DNA of 64,000 nucleotides from positions 1,426,001 through 1,490,000 of the forward strand of contig JAECYW010000008.1 in assembly GCA_023014335.1 (NCBI GenBank), written 5' to 3'. The stretch comes from Galerina marginata (Eukaryota > Basidiomycota > Agaricomycetes > Agaricales > Galerinaceae). The notes beneath the pieces were generated by a model that searched no databases, had not been told where the DNA came from, and worked only from the letters and a program-made list of their open reading frames with translations. The stretch's first letter is position 1. Each line of letters starts with the position of its first letter. A program made the position numbers and the translations under genes. This document shows positions 51,757-64,000 of the stretch, one piece after another.

Positions 51757-54700
51757 CGTGAATTTATGGAATGCTGCTTTGCCCGCTAATAAATTCCTTA
51801 TCCAATCTTGCGATTAAGAACTCCTCGCGTAAGGAAAGAGCAGACCACCTCGTGTGATGGTCTCAGATGCGAGTTTATCAACAGTGGATGAGAGTATGAG
51901 TGGATTCTTGAATCAGGCTCGGTTTTGTAGCTTAATCCGGGGATCCGCTCGTAATGATCCTCTTCTGCGTGATGACCACTCCGTGTCGTGGTTGAATCTG
52001 CCGATGATTGACGCTCGAAATGGCTGAAAACGTAGCAAAGAGGGCGGGAGAAGGGATGGTGGGTAGGGCGATGGAGAGGAGGGGAGGAGAGGAAGAACAA
52101 CGGCGTTCCACAAAGTTCCTCATTGCTCCAGACTCATTATATGTAGATCGGCATCCGTGTATGAAGATGGTGTCGTTTGTATTTTCCACGAGCGCCGGGG
52201 CAATGCCATGGCCGCGTAGGATTAATATCCCAAATTGTCGATTATTTGCCGTTCCTTTCCCAATTTCGTCTACTGAGAATTAGTCTGCAATCGCAGTGTA
52301 GGAATATGTGGACCATCTTGTTTGGGATCGAGCGCAAGACGAGTGGGTGCTGGCGACTTGAGTGTACTTTTTGGGTGGAAGGAAGCAAAAAGGAAGCAAA
52401 CGAGGAGTGCAGGGTCCAAGCAGGGTCGTCCGTTTTCGGTAACTCGTAGATGACTCTTTCCGTTCCGAGGTTAATGACACCGATGTTGAGTGCGATTATT
52501 GATACTCATACTCAGCCTCCACCATCATGTTTTCGTTATTGTTTCGTGATTCTGCCTGAAATTCAAGCCTGAAGGGTTGCAAACAAAGAGGCAGGTTCCA
52601 AAAAGAAGGCTGCAAGGAAAGAGTTCTATACATTTGCTCCACCAGCATGAATAAATTCTTAACTCCAGACTCCAGAGACGGATTAGAGTCTGTAATTGAG
52701 TGGAGTCGTGACAGAACATGACAACCTAGACTGGCAACGGCATTGAGATACATTTTTTAGATAAACAAACTTATCAAGGACAAGGATTTACCCAACGCTC
52801 CAGCTTGGTGCCATCGATTCCGGAAAGTGGAGTGCCCAAAAGTGTCAATTGCATCGATAGGTTCGATACGCTTTCTCCGAAAGAGGTGATCAACCTTGAT
52901 ATCACCTTACAAGTGGACACGGTCAAGGCAGAAACGATTATTGGGGAGGGTTGTTTTGCATGTTCGCAACGGTATCTACACAGGGTCAACATCCTGCTCA
53001 GGACTCGTCTGTATACGGTATGAGATTAAAAGGAATGGAGAGATCTGAATTATCGAACTGGTCATTCAAATGTGGAACCAGGCCCTCAACCGGGACCGCA
53101 GGGCAGGCACCTCCCATTGTCCTCCTAAATTGGATACGCAGATTAAGTGTTGATATTTTTTTGGTTTTTCTCCCGCAAGGTAAGTGTCGGAAATGGTATG
53201 TCGGCGTCGAGTGAGTGTCCTGGGGGCTATGCTAGAATCCGTGTCGGTCGTCGCTCTCCGTGACTCGTGTCACCGACCAGGGCTGTGTTGCGACTTGAAA
53301 ACTTCGCCGACAGCCAAGGCTGGCCTCCCGCTCCGGTATGATGAGATTATCAATTCATGTAAAACTCATTTTGGCCATGGGATGTTGATTCAAGAACCGA
53401 TTGCAACTTGCTTCGCATTTCAGACGCGTCGTGTCACGTGCTGTCAATGCCCGCAGGCTGCAGACGCGTTTTAATTTAAGCCTAAGTATATTTAATGTGA
53501 GTGAGCAAAGAGCCATACATATCGACCACGTTGACCGAAATCGAAGAATTAACTGAGAGGTATGCTTACCACCATATGTGGCCCGGAATTAGACTTGAAA
53601 ACCTTCTCGAACTAGGGGTCGGCTTGGCGCCGCCTGGACACCTTGCTGTTTGCTCTGGCGAAATAGTTATCAGATCAGAAATAGGATTTTTATTTTACAT
53701 AAAATTACCAAAACGCGGCTACTAATTTTAGACTGGTCCTATTACCGCCCATTCTCCTCGGCGCTCTTTCAACCACCTCTCCAGCCGCGTCCAGCCTCAT
53801 CTGATACGGGCTCAACCATACCCAGCACTGTTCCAAGTGCCCCTCCCCTTCAATGAGGCATGTGGGCCGGAAATGATGGATTGCTGGTGGAGGGAACATT
53901 CTAGGTTCGTCGCGAAAACGATCCCGCTGTGCAACTAACTCTCCCCACACCACATCCCAGCCTCGGTCAGCACGTTGCCACCCCATGACGCCTCGCGTTT
54001 GCCGCCACGTTACAGCAAGGACACTACCTACTGTCTACAAGGTCTGTCACGCGGCGACTCGCACTAAATATCCCCACATCAGCGAGGAACGGGTATTGGA
54101 ACACTGTAAAACTACGACAAGGCGTGGAGGCGCTGAAACCTACCGCGCTGGTGTGGGTCATTGCGACCCTCGACATGATTGCTGAGGCTATACCCACCTC
54201 CATCGCAACGCCTTCGTTGCCGCCGCCTTCGCAGAAGCCCAGCATGCACGGAAAACGTAGACAATGAGGACCAGAAACAGGCAAAAGCTTGAAAGTGACT
54301 TGGGCTGTCAGAAATCCCCAGCAATCTGGTGAGTACATCCTCAACCAATGCCTGTCAACACCGTTAACCCTGTGTCGCAGGAAAGCATGCGTCGGTAGCC
54401 CAAAGAAGGTTGGCGCAGCCTTCACCAAACATCTTATGTCCTTTTTTCCCTTTCAACATCATAAAAATTCAATTGAATACCCACTGTGCTCAAATGCTAC
54501 CCCTTCCACCTCCGACCCTCTTGCAGCCCTTTCATCTCCTCCGCAAGGCCCAACACCCGTTGCAGTGCCTGGATTAAATTCCTTCCGATCACAGAATACA
54601 TGGCGTGGCCGACGCGAATGATAAAGTCGACGACAGAGACGTTTTGCTTACCAAGTTCAAAGGCTTTGAGGACTAAAGGACAGCAAATGGGGGACTCAGC

Positions 54701-55932
54701 CGCGGCCAATGCAGCTTACGAGGCTTTGGCGCCCTTGCCTTCTCAGCCGCGGCCAGCACAGCTAACGCGTCCTCACGCCTTCATTTGCTCAATCCCCCCC
54801 TCGCTTCCTCGACACCCCACTAAAGTACAAATAGTATTGTTGGATATTGGTAGGAGTATAAAACCAGATCTGAATTGTTTGATTTTAGTAGAACATTGAA
54901 TAATTATTTTTACGAAGTAGAACGGGATATGTTTTTGGCAGCTTTGAACAATTGGTTGTAATTTGAAGTTTCAAGCAAAGATGAAGATTGAACAGAAGAA
55001 AAATAATTTTGGACTTGTACTTAGATACAATGGAGCAAGCCATTACAGCGTTGGGAGCATACAAATAAAAATACACGTAGAAATAAGAACTATTTATTTC
55101 AAATTATTTACTACATAGCGAATGATGCGATCATTGAGAATTGGAGGTGAACGGTTAGTCAAAAAAATATAACATGCGACAACAAATAAATGATGCGATC
55201 ATTGAGATTTGGAGGGAAACGGTTAGTCAAAAAAATATAACATGCAACAACAAGACGTGGGCCTTGAAAGCAAACAAAGAAAAGGTGATCGCAACAAAAG
55301 CATTTCTTTAAAAGGGATTTTAGATGGTGGTGGGACCTTGCTTTACAGCAAGGTGATCGCGACAGGTCGGCTCGCCAACGGCTCGCAGCATCTCTGAACG
55401 AGAACCACTGCTTAATGAGAAATTCCTGAGCCCCGATAGTACCGTAGAAACCTGGAGACTCAGTGGAGAGGCTCGTTAAACAACCCCAAAGTTCCTTACA
55501 TTCACGGAAATATTGGAGTTGCTTTTAGGCGTGCCCACAGTTTCAGGTCAAAAATACCGTTGACATCGGATCCAGAGTCCAGACTAAATTTCTGTTCAGA
55601 CTTCGCAGAAATAGTGAGGGAACAGAAGTTTTTTTGAGCAAGATCTTCGAACCATCGCAAGGTGAGTGGTGGGTGTAATAACAGAAGGAAAGGGATCACT
55701 TTTTGAACATATTCGATCCAGGGTTGCTGTGGAAACAGTCCATTCCGATCGTGAAATTTCCAAATATGTAGAGTGCGGAATAGCGGTGCTGCACAGCATT
55801 CGGGAACCCCGTGATGGCGAAACAGCCAAAGGACATTGGACGTCGAGCTGAGCTCCGTTCTTCAGCGTTGAACGTTCAAGTTCTCGAGAGCCCTGGTTGG
55901 CCTCCCCTAGCCCTGGTGGCAAATATCGAATC
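51757..55932. other. Gene-poor stretch of about 4.2 kb
   Basis: No frame shows a recognisable family or a consistent splice path. Two minus-strand frames near 52496-52992 look mildly protein-like but could not be joined in frame. The stretch includes the tandem duplication at 55121-55253. Confidence 0.5.
55121..55253 (+). repeat. Tandem duplication, 68-bp period
   Basis: AATGATGCGATCATTGAG...GGTTAGTCAAAAAAATATAACATGC occurs at 55121-55185 and 55189-55253 with about four differences. Confidence 0.9.
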
Positions 55933-58727
55933 ATGTTCACTACATTCCCCGTCAAACCTCGACCCAGTAATGACTACGATTCATATCGACCCCAATCTCC
56001 ACGAATTTATTCCGCGAGACCTAGCTCACCAAGAATTACTCCCAACCCTCCGAGACCCAATTCGCCCAGTATCAACTCCCCAAGAGCCATCTCCCCGCTG
56101 CCCGTCTCTCCGAGACCCAATTCCCCGAGCGTCACCTCACATAGTCCACTGTCGCCGAAGTTGAAAAGAGAGCATCGAGTTGCAAAGGTCTACCAACTCA
56201 AAAGCCCGACTTTTCCATCCAGGCCGGAAGCTGCCCATACCCAGGAGCGACCTGCGCCTATTCTTCAGCTTCCTGGACTACCTCCGCTTGATCTTCCACG
56301 AAGCGTGCTCACGCCGAAAAAGAAGAGTTTCACTGAGGAATTGGCTGAGAAAGTTGAGAACGGCCGATCGTGAGTACTTCATGCAATATGTTCCGCAAAC
56401 CAAAATATTGAGTTATCTTGATAGCTGGCTGGCCCAGCTTCGGCCACCTTGGGTCAAGGAGTCTAGAATATCGGTTATCCCTCCAGTGACGCCAAAGACT
56501 GCCAAATATTTCGACGAGGCTGGTCATTCACCCAAATCGGCCAAGTTTCCTAGTTATGGGCATACTGACGAAGAACAACTACGAGATCCCCCACCACTCT
56601 ACAAGAAACATGCGCCTGAAGGCGGCCTTTATGGTTGGATGTCGGTTGCCGGAGCGTATGTCTCTGCGTCATTTTCCTTCTGAGGTTACTAACGCGTATG
56701 TATATTTAGGTTCTTCATCCAATTTTGCACCATTGGGTAGGTTTATGGTCATATATATATATATATATACTGGGAAATATTATTCTAATCTTCCAAAGCT
56801 TTCTCTTCACTTGGAATGTCTTCGAAGGTTTGTGTTGACCACAATACCGACAACGAGCAAGCTAATAATGTTCCACGTTGCAGAACACTACAACCACGTT
56901 TTTCTCACCGATCAAAATCCAATCGCCGTCCGGTACGTTGCCTTCGAAAGATTAATGACTACATCTCATCCTGTTGTCTAGGTTCATTGGAAGTGTTCAG
57001 TTCTTTTTGGCATTTTTGCTTTCTCTTGTAGCCGGAAAGCTCGCAGACAGCGGTTTCTTCCGACACACCGTTCATGGAGGCTCCGTTCTTTTCGCAGCCT
57101 GGTATCTGTTTTTGTGCCTGTTTTGTTGCATTGCCGCTAACTATGCCGTAGTCTGCTTCTGCTTTCTTTCGTCGGAGAGGAGGAGTTCGGTAAAGTTGGT
57201 GTCCCATTCCAGATGTGTTCGTCCTTGGAGTTAACGACTTCTCCCAAACAGGTTTTCGCTTGCCAGGCCTTAGGCATGGGCATCGGAATTGGTCTCGTCT
57301 TCGTACCGACGGCCCTCGTCCCTTTGCACTTTTTCAAACGGAAAAGAGGAATGGCAATAGGCATTGTTATGAGCGGAGGTTCGCTTGGAGGAGTGGTCTT
57401 CCCATCTGGTGAGTATCGTTTGTGTTGGAATGTCTGGTTCAACCTTGACTGACCGTTTTACTTAGTCCTACGGTAAATTTCTTTTACGCCGTGTATTGGC
57501 AACGTCATATTCACTTGCTCCTCAGGCTTTTGATCAAAAAAAGCGGACTAGGTGGTGGGGTCCGTATAGTCGCATGCGTCATTTTAGTATTCCTCCTCAT
57601 AGGCAACGGCCTTCTACGCACGCCTCCTAAAGAAGAGAAGTCGTTCTACCCACAACCACGTCTTGATCTAGCCAAGTACTCCAAGGAAATGGGATATATC
57701 TTTGCTGCTGGAGGGTGCGTATTCCACTTCCAGCTACATTACCATTTCCTGTGGTTGCTTAAAGGTCATGTATTTTCATGCAGAACATTCCTCACTATGC
57801 TCTTCATTTATTGGCCTGGTAAGCATCCATTCAATATTTATGTCGAAGCTGTGTTAACCTCAATCTACGCTAGTGATGTACCTAGATCTCATAGGCGTTG
57901 AGCGGGGTGTTAACCCAAACACTGCTTTCTATATGGTATGCCAGATAGCAGTGGAAATATACCACTTTATACTAAACCGTTGTACCTCCATTTCTAGGTT
58001 ATAGTTCTGAGTTTGTCAGGGATACTTGGGCGAGTCGGGCTTGGCTTCGCCTCTGATATTGTTGGCCCGTGGAATCTGCTGCTGCCCGTATCTGGTTTCC
58101 TGGCGCTGATGATGTTGACGATGTGTAGCATGTGCGTGGCATAACTCCTCTTTCTTTTCGTCCTGCCTGACTTGCCACACTTTAGACAAGGTCCTAAGTC
58201 ACTAGGCGTGTTTGCTTTCTTCTATGGCATTTTTTCTGGAGCTTGTACGTCCATATCTAAACCTATCACGATTCCTCAGCCATAACGACCTAATCCTAGG
58301 GTTGTCTCTTATGGTCACTGCCCTGTCATCCTTAGCCTCCAGGATAAGCGAAGCTGGGTAGGCGTCTCTACATTTTACATCCTTCAAACCCAGTCATAAT
58401 GACAATCCTTCGTCAGTACCCGAGTAGGCTTGATCTTGTCCATCAGCAGCCTTGGGATCCTCTTCTCAGCCTTGCTCCAACACGGTGTGCTCACCCCTCA
58501 ACATATGTGGGTGATTCCCTCAATCCTTTCTGGAGTGAGTCTCTTTCTGCTGAAGGCCACATACCCTCGATTAATTAACATATGTGCTCCAGCTTATCTT
58601 CATCGGTGTAACGGCTCTTGCGTTCCTGTCAAGAAAGATGATTTTGTTGAAGAAAGCCGCGGGCACAAGGCGTCGGTTGCAAGTGTTGAGGGAAATTCCG
58701 ATTCTGAAAGGGATAGTGATTCTATAG
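55933..58727 (+). CDS. Monocarboxylate-type MFS transporter with Ser-Pro-rich N-terminus
   Basis: A 648-residue major facilitator of the fungal MCH/MCT type, expected to move small carboxylates or related solutes across the plasma membrane. Sixteen exons: 55933-56369, 56425-56655, 56710-56736, 56799-56827, 56884-56932, 56982-57101, 57152-57408, 57466-57472, 57526-57714, 57784-57818, 57874-57935, 57998-58131, 58186-58244, 58300-58357, 58417-58534, 58593-58727. The cytosolic N-terminus (about 200 residues) is full of SPR/NSPS motifs. Then GGLYGWMSVAGAFFIQFCTIG, RFIGSVQFFLAFLLSLVAGKLAD, QALGMGIGIGLVFVP, FFKRKRGMAIGIVMSGGSLGGVVFP, GILGRVGLGFASD and GTRVGLILSIS cover the membrane part. The exon of 7 nt (57466-57472) and a possible 57-nt intron around 57182-57250 are the weakest points. 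Confidence 0.8.
56752..56770 (+). repeat. AT dinucleotide microsatellite
   Basis: About nine AT units inside the third intron of the MFS gene. Confidence 0.9.
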
Positions 58728-58860
58728 TTTTCTCGTGTTTTACTTAATGAATTTTAATGGATTTTTGGGGTTCAATTTCGTATTTTTAAGTTATTCACTC
58801 ACAAGCTCTATTTCTGATGTGGTCTATAAGTATCTATGAGCATAATATGAAACGCCTTGG

Positions 58861-60378
58861 TCATGTTTGTTCTTCAGAGACGCGTAGCTCCTGCGCGTAG
58901 CGTGCAGGATATGCAGGCATCTCAACACCACCGTCCAGAATTCCGACACGCATCATCGATAGCAGCTAATAAAATTTCATTAGAACTTTTGTAGGCATAC
59001 AAAAAAGGCTAGTAAAGTGCGCACGTTATGGGCAGCACGCGAATGAGAATAAACACCGCCGAAGAACGAAGCTGTGGTGTCCTTTCCAGAATTTCCAATA
59101 ATGTTGTGCTTCCCCCCCGGGTGACGGTCGACAAACGATGAAACATCGTGGATAAAGCCAGCTATAAGAAGCAGCGGCCTTGACTTCGCTTCTTCCTGAA
59201 CTGCGTTCTTCGGGTCAGCACGCGCAACAGTCTAAGCGTTATATATGAGCGAACATGTTTCCCAAGTTACTACAGGTAGATTCTCGACCGGGGTTGGCCA
59301 CTGCAATGAGTCTTGCATTTGTTTAAGTTCCTTCAGTTTCATGGCTAGCTGGCCCTTGCTGATCTCATTGCTCGGAAATATACGCAGGTCACTGGCGAGA
59401 CCAAATCGCCCACAGAGTGCTATGAACCATTTCGTCGGGTCATACTGGTACCACAGAAAAGCATTCCGATAATCCATTGGAAATTGGTGGTGGAAATTAT
59501 GATAGCCTTCCCCCATGGTTAACAAGGCGGAAAGCAAATGGTCTCGTGGCGTTAACGCGTCGTCGTAGGGCGATGACCCAAGCCAATGAGCAATAGAGTT
59601 AATGCAGAATGTACTCTGTTGAATTCTCAGAATCAGTAATAAGCCAGATAGTTGCCAATAGAACTGACATGGTGTGCGATCGTCAAGCGTAAGGCACCTG
59701 AAAAACATAGTCCACCTAACCAGTCATCAAAAAGAAGTCCTGGTATTGCCGTTGGCAATAAATAGCCGAAAATTACAAGAAGAGGAAAATAATAATTGTG
59801 TTGCCATTGAAGAAGAGGGTCCTTTCGTAGATCAGTAGTATCTGAAGGCCCAGAGCGTAAAGCGGATTTGAAGATCATCCAACCAATATGCGTCCATAAC
59901 AGGCCGCGATTTGCATTGTAAGGATCAAGGTCCGTGTCCGTGTGACGGTGATGGGCTCGGTGAGCTCTTGCCCACCAGTAGCAAGAGCCCTGTACCGCAC
60001 TCGTTCCTCCTGCCAATAAAAACAACTGGAGTGCCAACGACGCATTATACGACCGATGGGACCAAAGTCGATGATACCCTGTTTGTATGCCTTGTTAAAC
60101 AAACGTCCCTTTACTCTGAGCGAAAGAACCAACCTGCTGTAATGCCTGAGTGGTGCGTCATAGCTGTCAAGCCACGCGATTTGTATAATTGAAATACTGT
60201 GCTTCTCACCTAACATTGAGAAGACATAGTAGGCAATAGCGAACCACCCAGTATCGCGTCGGAGTTTGACTTTCCAGAGGCCAACCAATGCGACAAGTGG
60301 CGTAAAGACGAGCACTGCAACGTTGAACCATCTAATTCCTGTCGTTGCTGGAAATTTCTGTGTGAGGGCCGACCACAT
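58861..60378 (-). CDS. Delta-9 fatty acid desaturase with C-terminal cytochrome b5 domain
   Basis: Membrane diiron desaturase of the OLE1 type, which makes oleoyl/palmitoleoyl-CoA in the ER. Exons on the minus strand: 60378-60210, 60145-60134 (12 nt), 60078-59669, 59615-59271, 59231-59025 and 58965-58861, about 415 residues. Histidine boxes: HRLWSH (63-68), HRAHH (100-104) and EGYHNFHH (233-240). The cytochrome b5 part has FIHDVSSFVDRHPGG and HSRAAHNLL. Between them the frame meets a TAG at 59232-59234. It is avoided only if a 39-nt intron (GTAACT...TTAG, 59270-59232) is spliced, which is shorter than all other introns here. Otherwise the product ends after 324 residues without its electron donor. 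An upstream exon with more N-terminus cannot be excluded. Confidence 0.8.
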
Positions 60379-61736
60379 TGCACGATGTAAAATTCGTTGA
60401 AGGGGATATGGTGGTGGATACCGAAGAACAGAGCCCGAGTGCCAGCTGGTTCAAAAAGATGGTGCCCAAGATATGGAACAAGATAGTAGTTTCGATGTCG
60501 AATCCCACGGAAACTCTCTCGATTGACACATGTTAGGCTTTTAAGAATTGCTTGGGGCTCGGATTCTGTCCAGGATCGCTGAGGGCCTAGCTGACCCTGG
60601 TTCTGGTTATGGAAGGCCGATAACCTCTTTTTAAGCCTTTTTAAGAGGAGAAAGCACACAAAAGAAGCCAAAGGCGGCACGACCTCTGCTCTACCGGATA
60701 ATCGGGAACAGTCTCCTGTGATTCTCGGTACTGTTTCGCTCTTAAAAAAGAGGGGTTCTCCGAGATGTGCATGTCCTACGCGGCCACTGTAGTCCACGAG
60801 GCAGCGGTATCTGTCGTGATCTATACATGGCGTGAGTCAGCCAGTGCGCGGGATAGTGTTTCGTACTCATCGATGACATTCAGACCTCGACCTTGTCGGC
60901 TAGACTGCGAAAAAGCTCCAAAAAGCGAAGCTTACCGTTGCTTCCAGAATCTCAGCTTCCACGATGCTTGAACCTCCTTTCTGGATCTAAAAGTATTCCA
61001 TCAGGCCACACCCCCGACAAGATCCTGTGTTCGTTTTTTGAAACTGTCGGCCGCAGAAATACTTTATGCTGGCGAAACCAAGTGGCTCACAACGTTGTGG
61101 CTCAGACAAATTAGGCCAGCTTTGCTGCGTTCATCGATGCCAAGGCTGAGAGCGTAAGAATCTGGTCAACAAATGTCCGGACATTGAAGTGAAGTACGAC
61201 AAACTTGTCGGAGATGAAAGTAAGAGGCGAGGATCGGTGCAACTTGCCGAGTTCAAAATTTAACCTGAGCTCAGTCTCCCCTTACCTTCATTCCGTTTGT
61301 CCCACCAAAATAGCAACTGGTCAGCGCAAACAGGGATATAAATGCTGCAAGCCGGTATGTACGGTTTTTTGAGTTTTGGATTTGGAACTAATAATAATAA
61401 TAATGCGTAACAGGTTCCCCGACGTGTGTTTTTTCACCTTTGATGAAGTCACTCAGCCTACACCACCCACAAGTATTTGCAACCAAGTTATCAAGTAGCG
61501 TGTGCATACGAACCTGCATATAGAGCTCCAAGGCTCTCGCAGCATCCGCATAGATGGTGACATGGGAATCGAAGGGAATCCACGAAGAACGACCTGCTCC
61601 CATGATCTTGGCTCGCGGGACAGTGGTGACGAGGGCCACCAGTTCTTAGCCATTGCACGCATAATTCTCAAAGGCATTCCATTCAAATCAACTCAGTAAA
61701 TGGGAAATGTTCCACACCATGATTCCTTGGTGGGCA
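60379..61736. other. Divergent intergenic stretch without a convincing gene
   Basis: About 1.36 kb between the desaturase and gluconolactonase-like genes. Contains promoter sequence for both and an (AAT)5-type run near 61390-61404. No supported gene. Confidence 0.55.
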
Positions 61737-61742
61737 TATAAG
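61737..61742 (+). promoter_or_regulatory. TATA box of the gluconolactonase-like gene
   Basis: TATAAG, 57 bp upstream of the ATG at 61799. Confidence 0.55.
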
Positions 61743-61798
61743 TTTCCTCTGGTCAAGCCAGAGGGCCATCCTGGGTCATCCCTTCCTATCAGCCAAAA

Positions 61799-63340
61799 AT
61801 GAAGTCGCATCTCTCCATGTCTCTTATTACACTGTTCCAGTGTATAGCTGTCTTTGCACAGACTTCTATCCCCAAAAATCTGCCTCCGCAATCTGTCGTG
61901 CGTCAATTTCTTATAGGTACTAATAAATTCACTGATCAAACAACTTTTATAGTTCGTCGACCCTCGTTCCTTTGCAGTTCTGGGACCAAATGGACCCTTT
62001 CGCAACTCTTCTTTCACCCAGTTCTTTAATCCCACCAAAACCAAAACACCTTTCTTCCAAATCTTTGACCCCGCGTTTCTAACTATCCTAGGATCGAATC
62101 CATCGTTCCACGAAGTTGCATCAAATGCTACCTTCGCATTCGCTCATGAAGCACCGATATTCGTTGCAGAGACCGACGAGGTATTCTTCGCCAGTAATGA
62201 TGGAGGTGCTTTGGGAAACAGTGATCTCAATCACAATAACCAAGTTGGAAAGATTAGCCTGCAAGCAGTGGAAACTGCTTTGCAAGCTCTCAAAGGGAAT
62301 AGTGGACAGGCTGTAAACGTTCCAGTCACCGAAGTGAGTAATTCCTGCTGCGCAAGTTTTGACCTCTCTAATTGCGCGATTTATTTTTTAACCATTCTTG
62401 TCACATTGCACATTGCATCAATATTTCTCCCATGTCAGCTCACTCTCCCAGACACGATCCAAATGACCAACGGTGGGACGGGCACGTTCAAGTCTTCTCT
62501 CGTTCTGATTACGTCTGGTCGCGGACCGCTCCCACCCTCCATTGCGCTTGTAAACCCCAAATCGCCCCACAATGCGACGGTCCTCTTGGATAACTTCTTC
62601 GGCCGGCAGTTCAACTCTTTAAATGACATCAAGATTCATCCAACGTCAGGCGCATTTTTCTTCACCGATGTTGTGTACGTTGGGCTATACATAATATTTT
62701 ATTAACGCTTATATTTTGACCACTTAGATATGGGTTTCTCAATCATTTCCGCCCGGCTCCCCTTATGCCAAATCAAGTTTATCGGTTTGACCCTTCTACA
62801 GGGGCCGTCCGTGTTGTGGCCACTGACTTTGATAAGTGCAACGGCATTGCGTTTTCGCCCGATGGAAAGATAGCTTACATGTATGTCTGGCTTGTCTCCA
62901 AACCTACTGTGCTAATTGAAATTAAACAGAGCGGACACTGGTGCCTCTGGTGGATTTTTAGGGAATAACCAAACAGAGCCAGCAACCATGTAAATTTTGG
63001 TTTTCCCAGTTGTGGCGCCTACTGACCACCGAAAATCACTAGCTATACTTTTGACGTCGATCCGAAAACTCAAGTATTCCTCAACAGAAGAATCTTTGCC
63101 TACATCGACACTGGTGTTCCCGATGGTGTGCAAGTAGATGCGGCAGGGAATGTTTACGCTGGCTGTGGGGATGGGGTGCAGGTGTGGTCATCTGAAGGAA
63201 CTCTTCTTGGAAAATTCTTCATTGGAAGCACTTCTGCCAACATGGTTTTTGCCGGGGATGGGCGGCTGGTCATCATGGCAGAGACGAAGATTTTCGTCGC
63301 AAAAATTGCTGCGAAGGAAGGGAAGGTTGCGTTTGACTGA
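61799..63340 (+). CDS. Secreted SMP-30/gluconolactonase-like beta-propeller protein
   Basis: A 408-residue six-bladed propeller of the SMP-30/gluconolactonase/LRE group, which hydrolyses lactones with a divalent metal. Exons: 61799-61897, 61953-62333, 62439-62674, 62728-62880, 62930-62989 and 63043-63340. Signal peptide LSMSLITLFQCIAVFAQ suggests secretion. Landmarks: HEAPIFVAETDEVFFASN, the metal-site segment FNSLNDIKIHPTSGAFFFTD, YGFLNHFRP, CNGIAFSPDGKIAYIADTG (second metal-site Asp/Asn) and IFAYIDTGVPDGVQVDAAGNVY, then GGDGV-like VQVWSSEGTLLGKF. All parts expected for an active enzyme are present. Natural substrate unknown; plant- or aromatic-derived lactones are possible. Confidence 0.83.
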
Positions 63341-64000
63341 CTACTTTCGAAATGCCCCATGCAATAGGCACTCTAATGTCTTTTTGCAAAACTGTCGTTC
63401 ACTGTGAAATGAAGAAACTCTGCAAGTTCCAAATTCGACTTCAAAGTTGCTTCAAAGGAGAGATATGGAGGCGCTCAGGCCTGTCTTGCTGTTAATCCAT
63501 CGTGTAGGCATTGGAGTGGTTTGTAACCCGACTTCGGTGTACACGACCTATGATCAGGCAACTTGGAAAAGTAATGAGCAAATATATATTTATTTCAAGG
63601 ATCGGGAATCTGGTTTGTCCAAGACGTTTTCAGTTTGCTGGATAGGCCGCTAGAGTCTCAGGGGTTTGGTCGGGCCGCCAGATCCGCTGCTAATGTCACC
63701 GACTCAGCACCGTGGTCCCCTTTTCCTCCACAATGCTTGACCACTTAAAAATTTCAGATTTCAACTTAGATTTGCGACGCTGCAGAAGTTAGTCCTCTTC
63801 GCTTTCTCCTCCATAATATCAGCTCTAATCCTTGACCTGAACTCCTGATAAGGCGTCAGCCGACTTCGCTCGACTTCCAATTTGTCAAAACTTGTCAAGC
63901 TCTTATCGACGAAAACCTCGGATTTCCCGTCGAACTTGCGCCCGTCCTATTATCTGCATATGTCGATCTCAATTAAACAAAATTTACTGCAATCAGTATG
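63341..64000. other. Right-edge stretch without a convincing gene
   Basis: Only short frames. Likely the 3' flank of the gluconolactonase-like gene and part of the next intergenic region. Confidence 0.55.

Noticed and set aside
52496..52992. Two adjacent minus-strand frames as a spliced gene
   Set aside because: The available GT-AG junction breaks the frame and neither piece resembles a known family.
61388..61686. Minus-strand frames between the desaturase and gluconolactonase-like genes
   Set aside because: Two overlapping frames compete, one ends in a microsatellite-coded Tyr run, and no splice path or family match is seen.

Overview
This is a nuclear DNA window from a filamentous basidiomycete, most likely an agaricomycete. 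The protein genes are split by many short introns of about 50-60 nt, mostly GT-AG with two GC-AG, and several exons are only 7-18 nt. The families present (secreted CPL1-like protein, fungal 7-TM membrane protein, F-box protein, Mediator subunit 8, cytochrome-b5-fused delta-9 desaturase, chromovirus and LINE retroelements) fit that group. No organelle, CRISPR, rRNA or tRNA signal was seen.

Left part (1-24592). A lactonase-type beta-propeller gene runs leftward off the window edge. A LINE (non-LTR) retrotransposon inserted 103 bp upstream of its start codon, flanked by a 15-bp target-site duplication at 1526-1540 and 24578-24592. The LINE was then hit twice inside its ORF2. One insertion is a 4.8-kb non-autonomous terminal-inverted-repeat element (5250-10075). 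The other is an 11.6-kb Ty3/gypsy chromovirus on the minus strand (12235-23797) with two 481-bp LTRs that differ at one base. Removing both insertions with one copy of each target duplication gives one uninterrupted ORF2 frame of 1364 codons. The chromovirus has an extra 897-codon ORF of unknown function downstream of pol.

Middle part (24593-42454) is rich in metabolic and duplicated genes: a von Willebrand A (vWA) protein (-), a TRIC-channel-like membrane protein (-), a fused carboxymuconolactone decarboxylase / enol-lactone hydrolase (+, beta-ketoadipate pathway), a second vWA paralogue (+), a secreted histidine acid phosphatase (-), a secreted PI-PLC-like phosphodiesterase (+) and a truncated inverted copy of it (-). 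Both duplicated pairs keep identical internal exon lengths.

Right part (42455-64000): an F-box protein (-), Mediator subunit 8 (+), a secreted CPL1-like protein with repeat modules ending in dibasic Kex2-like sites (+), a 7-TM protein (-), a gene-poor 4-kb stretch, a monocarboxylate-type MFS transporter (+), a delta-9 fatty acid desaturase whose cytochrome b5 tail lies behind an in-frame stop or a very short intron (-), and a secreted SMP-30/gluconolactonase-like protein (+). Exon boundaries were read by eye from splice signals, reading frame and family fit; they are unconfirmed by transcripts.
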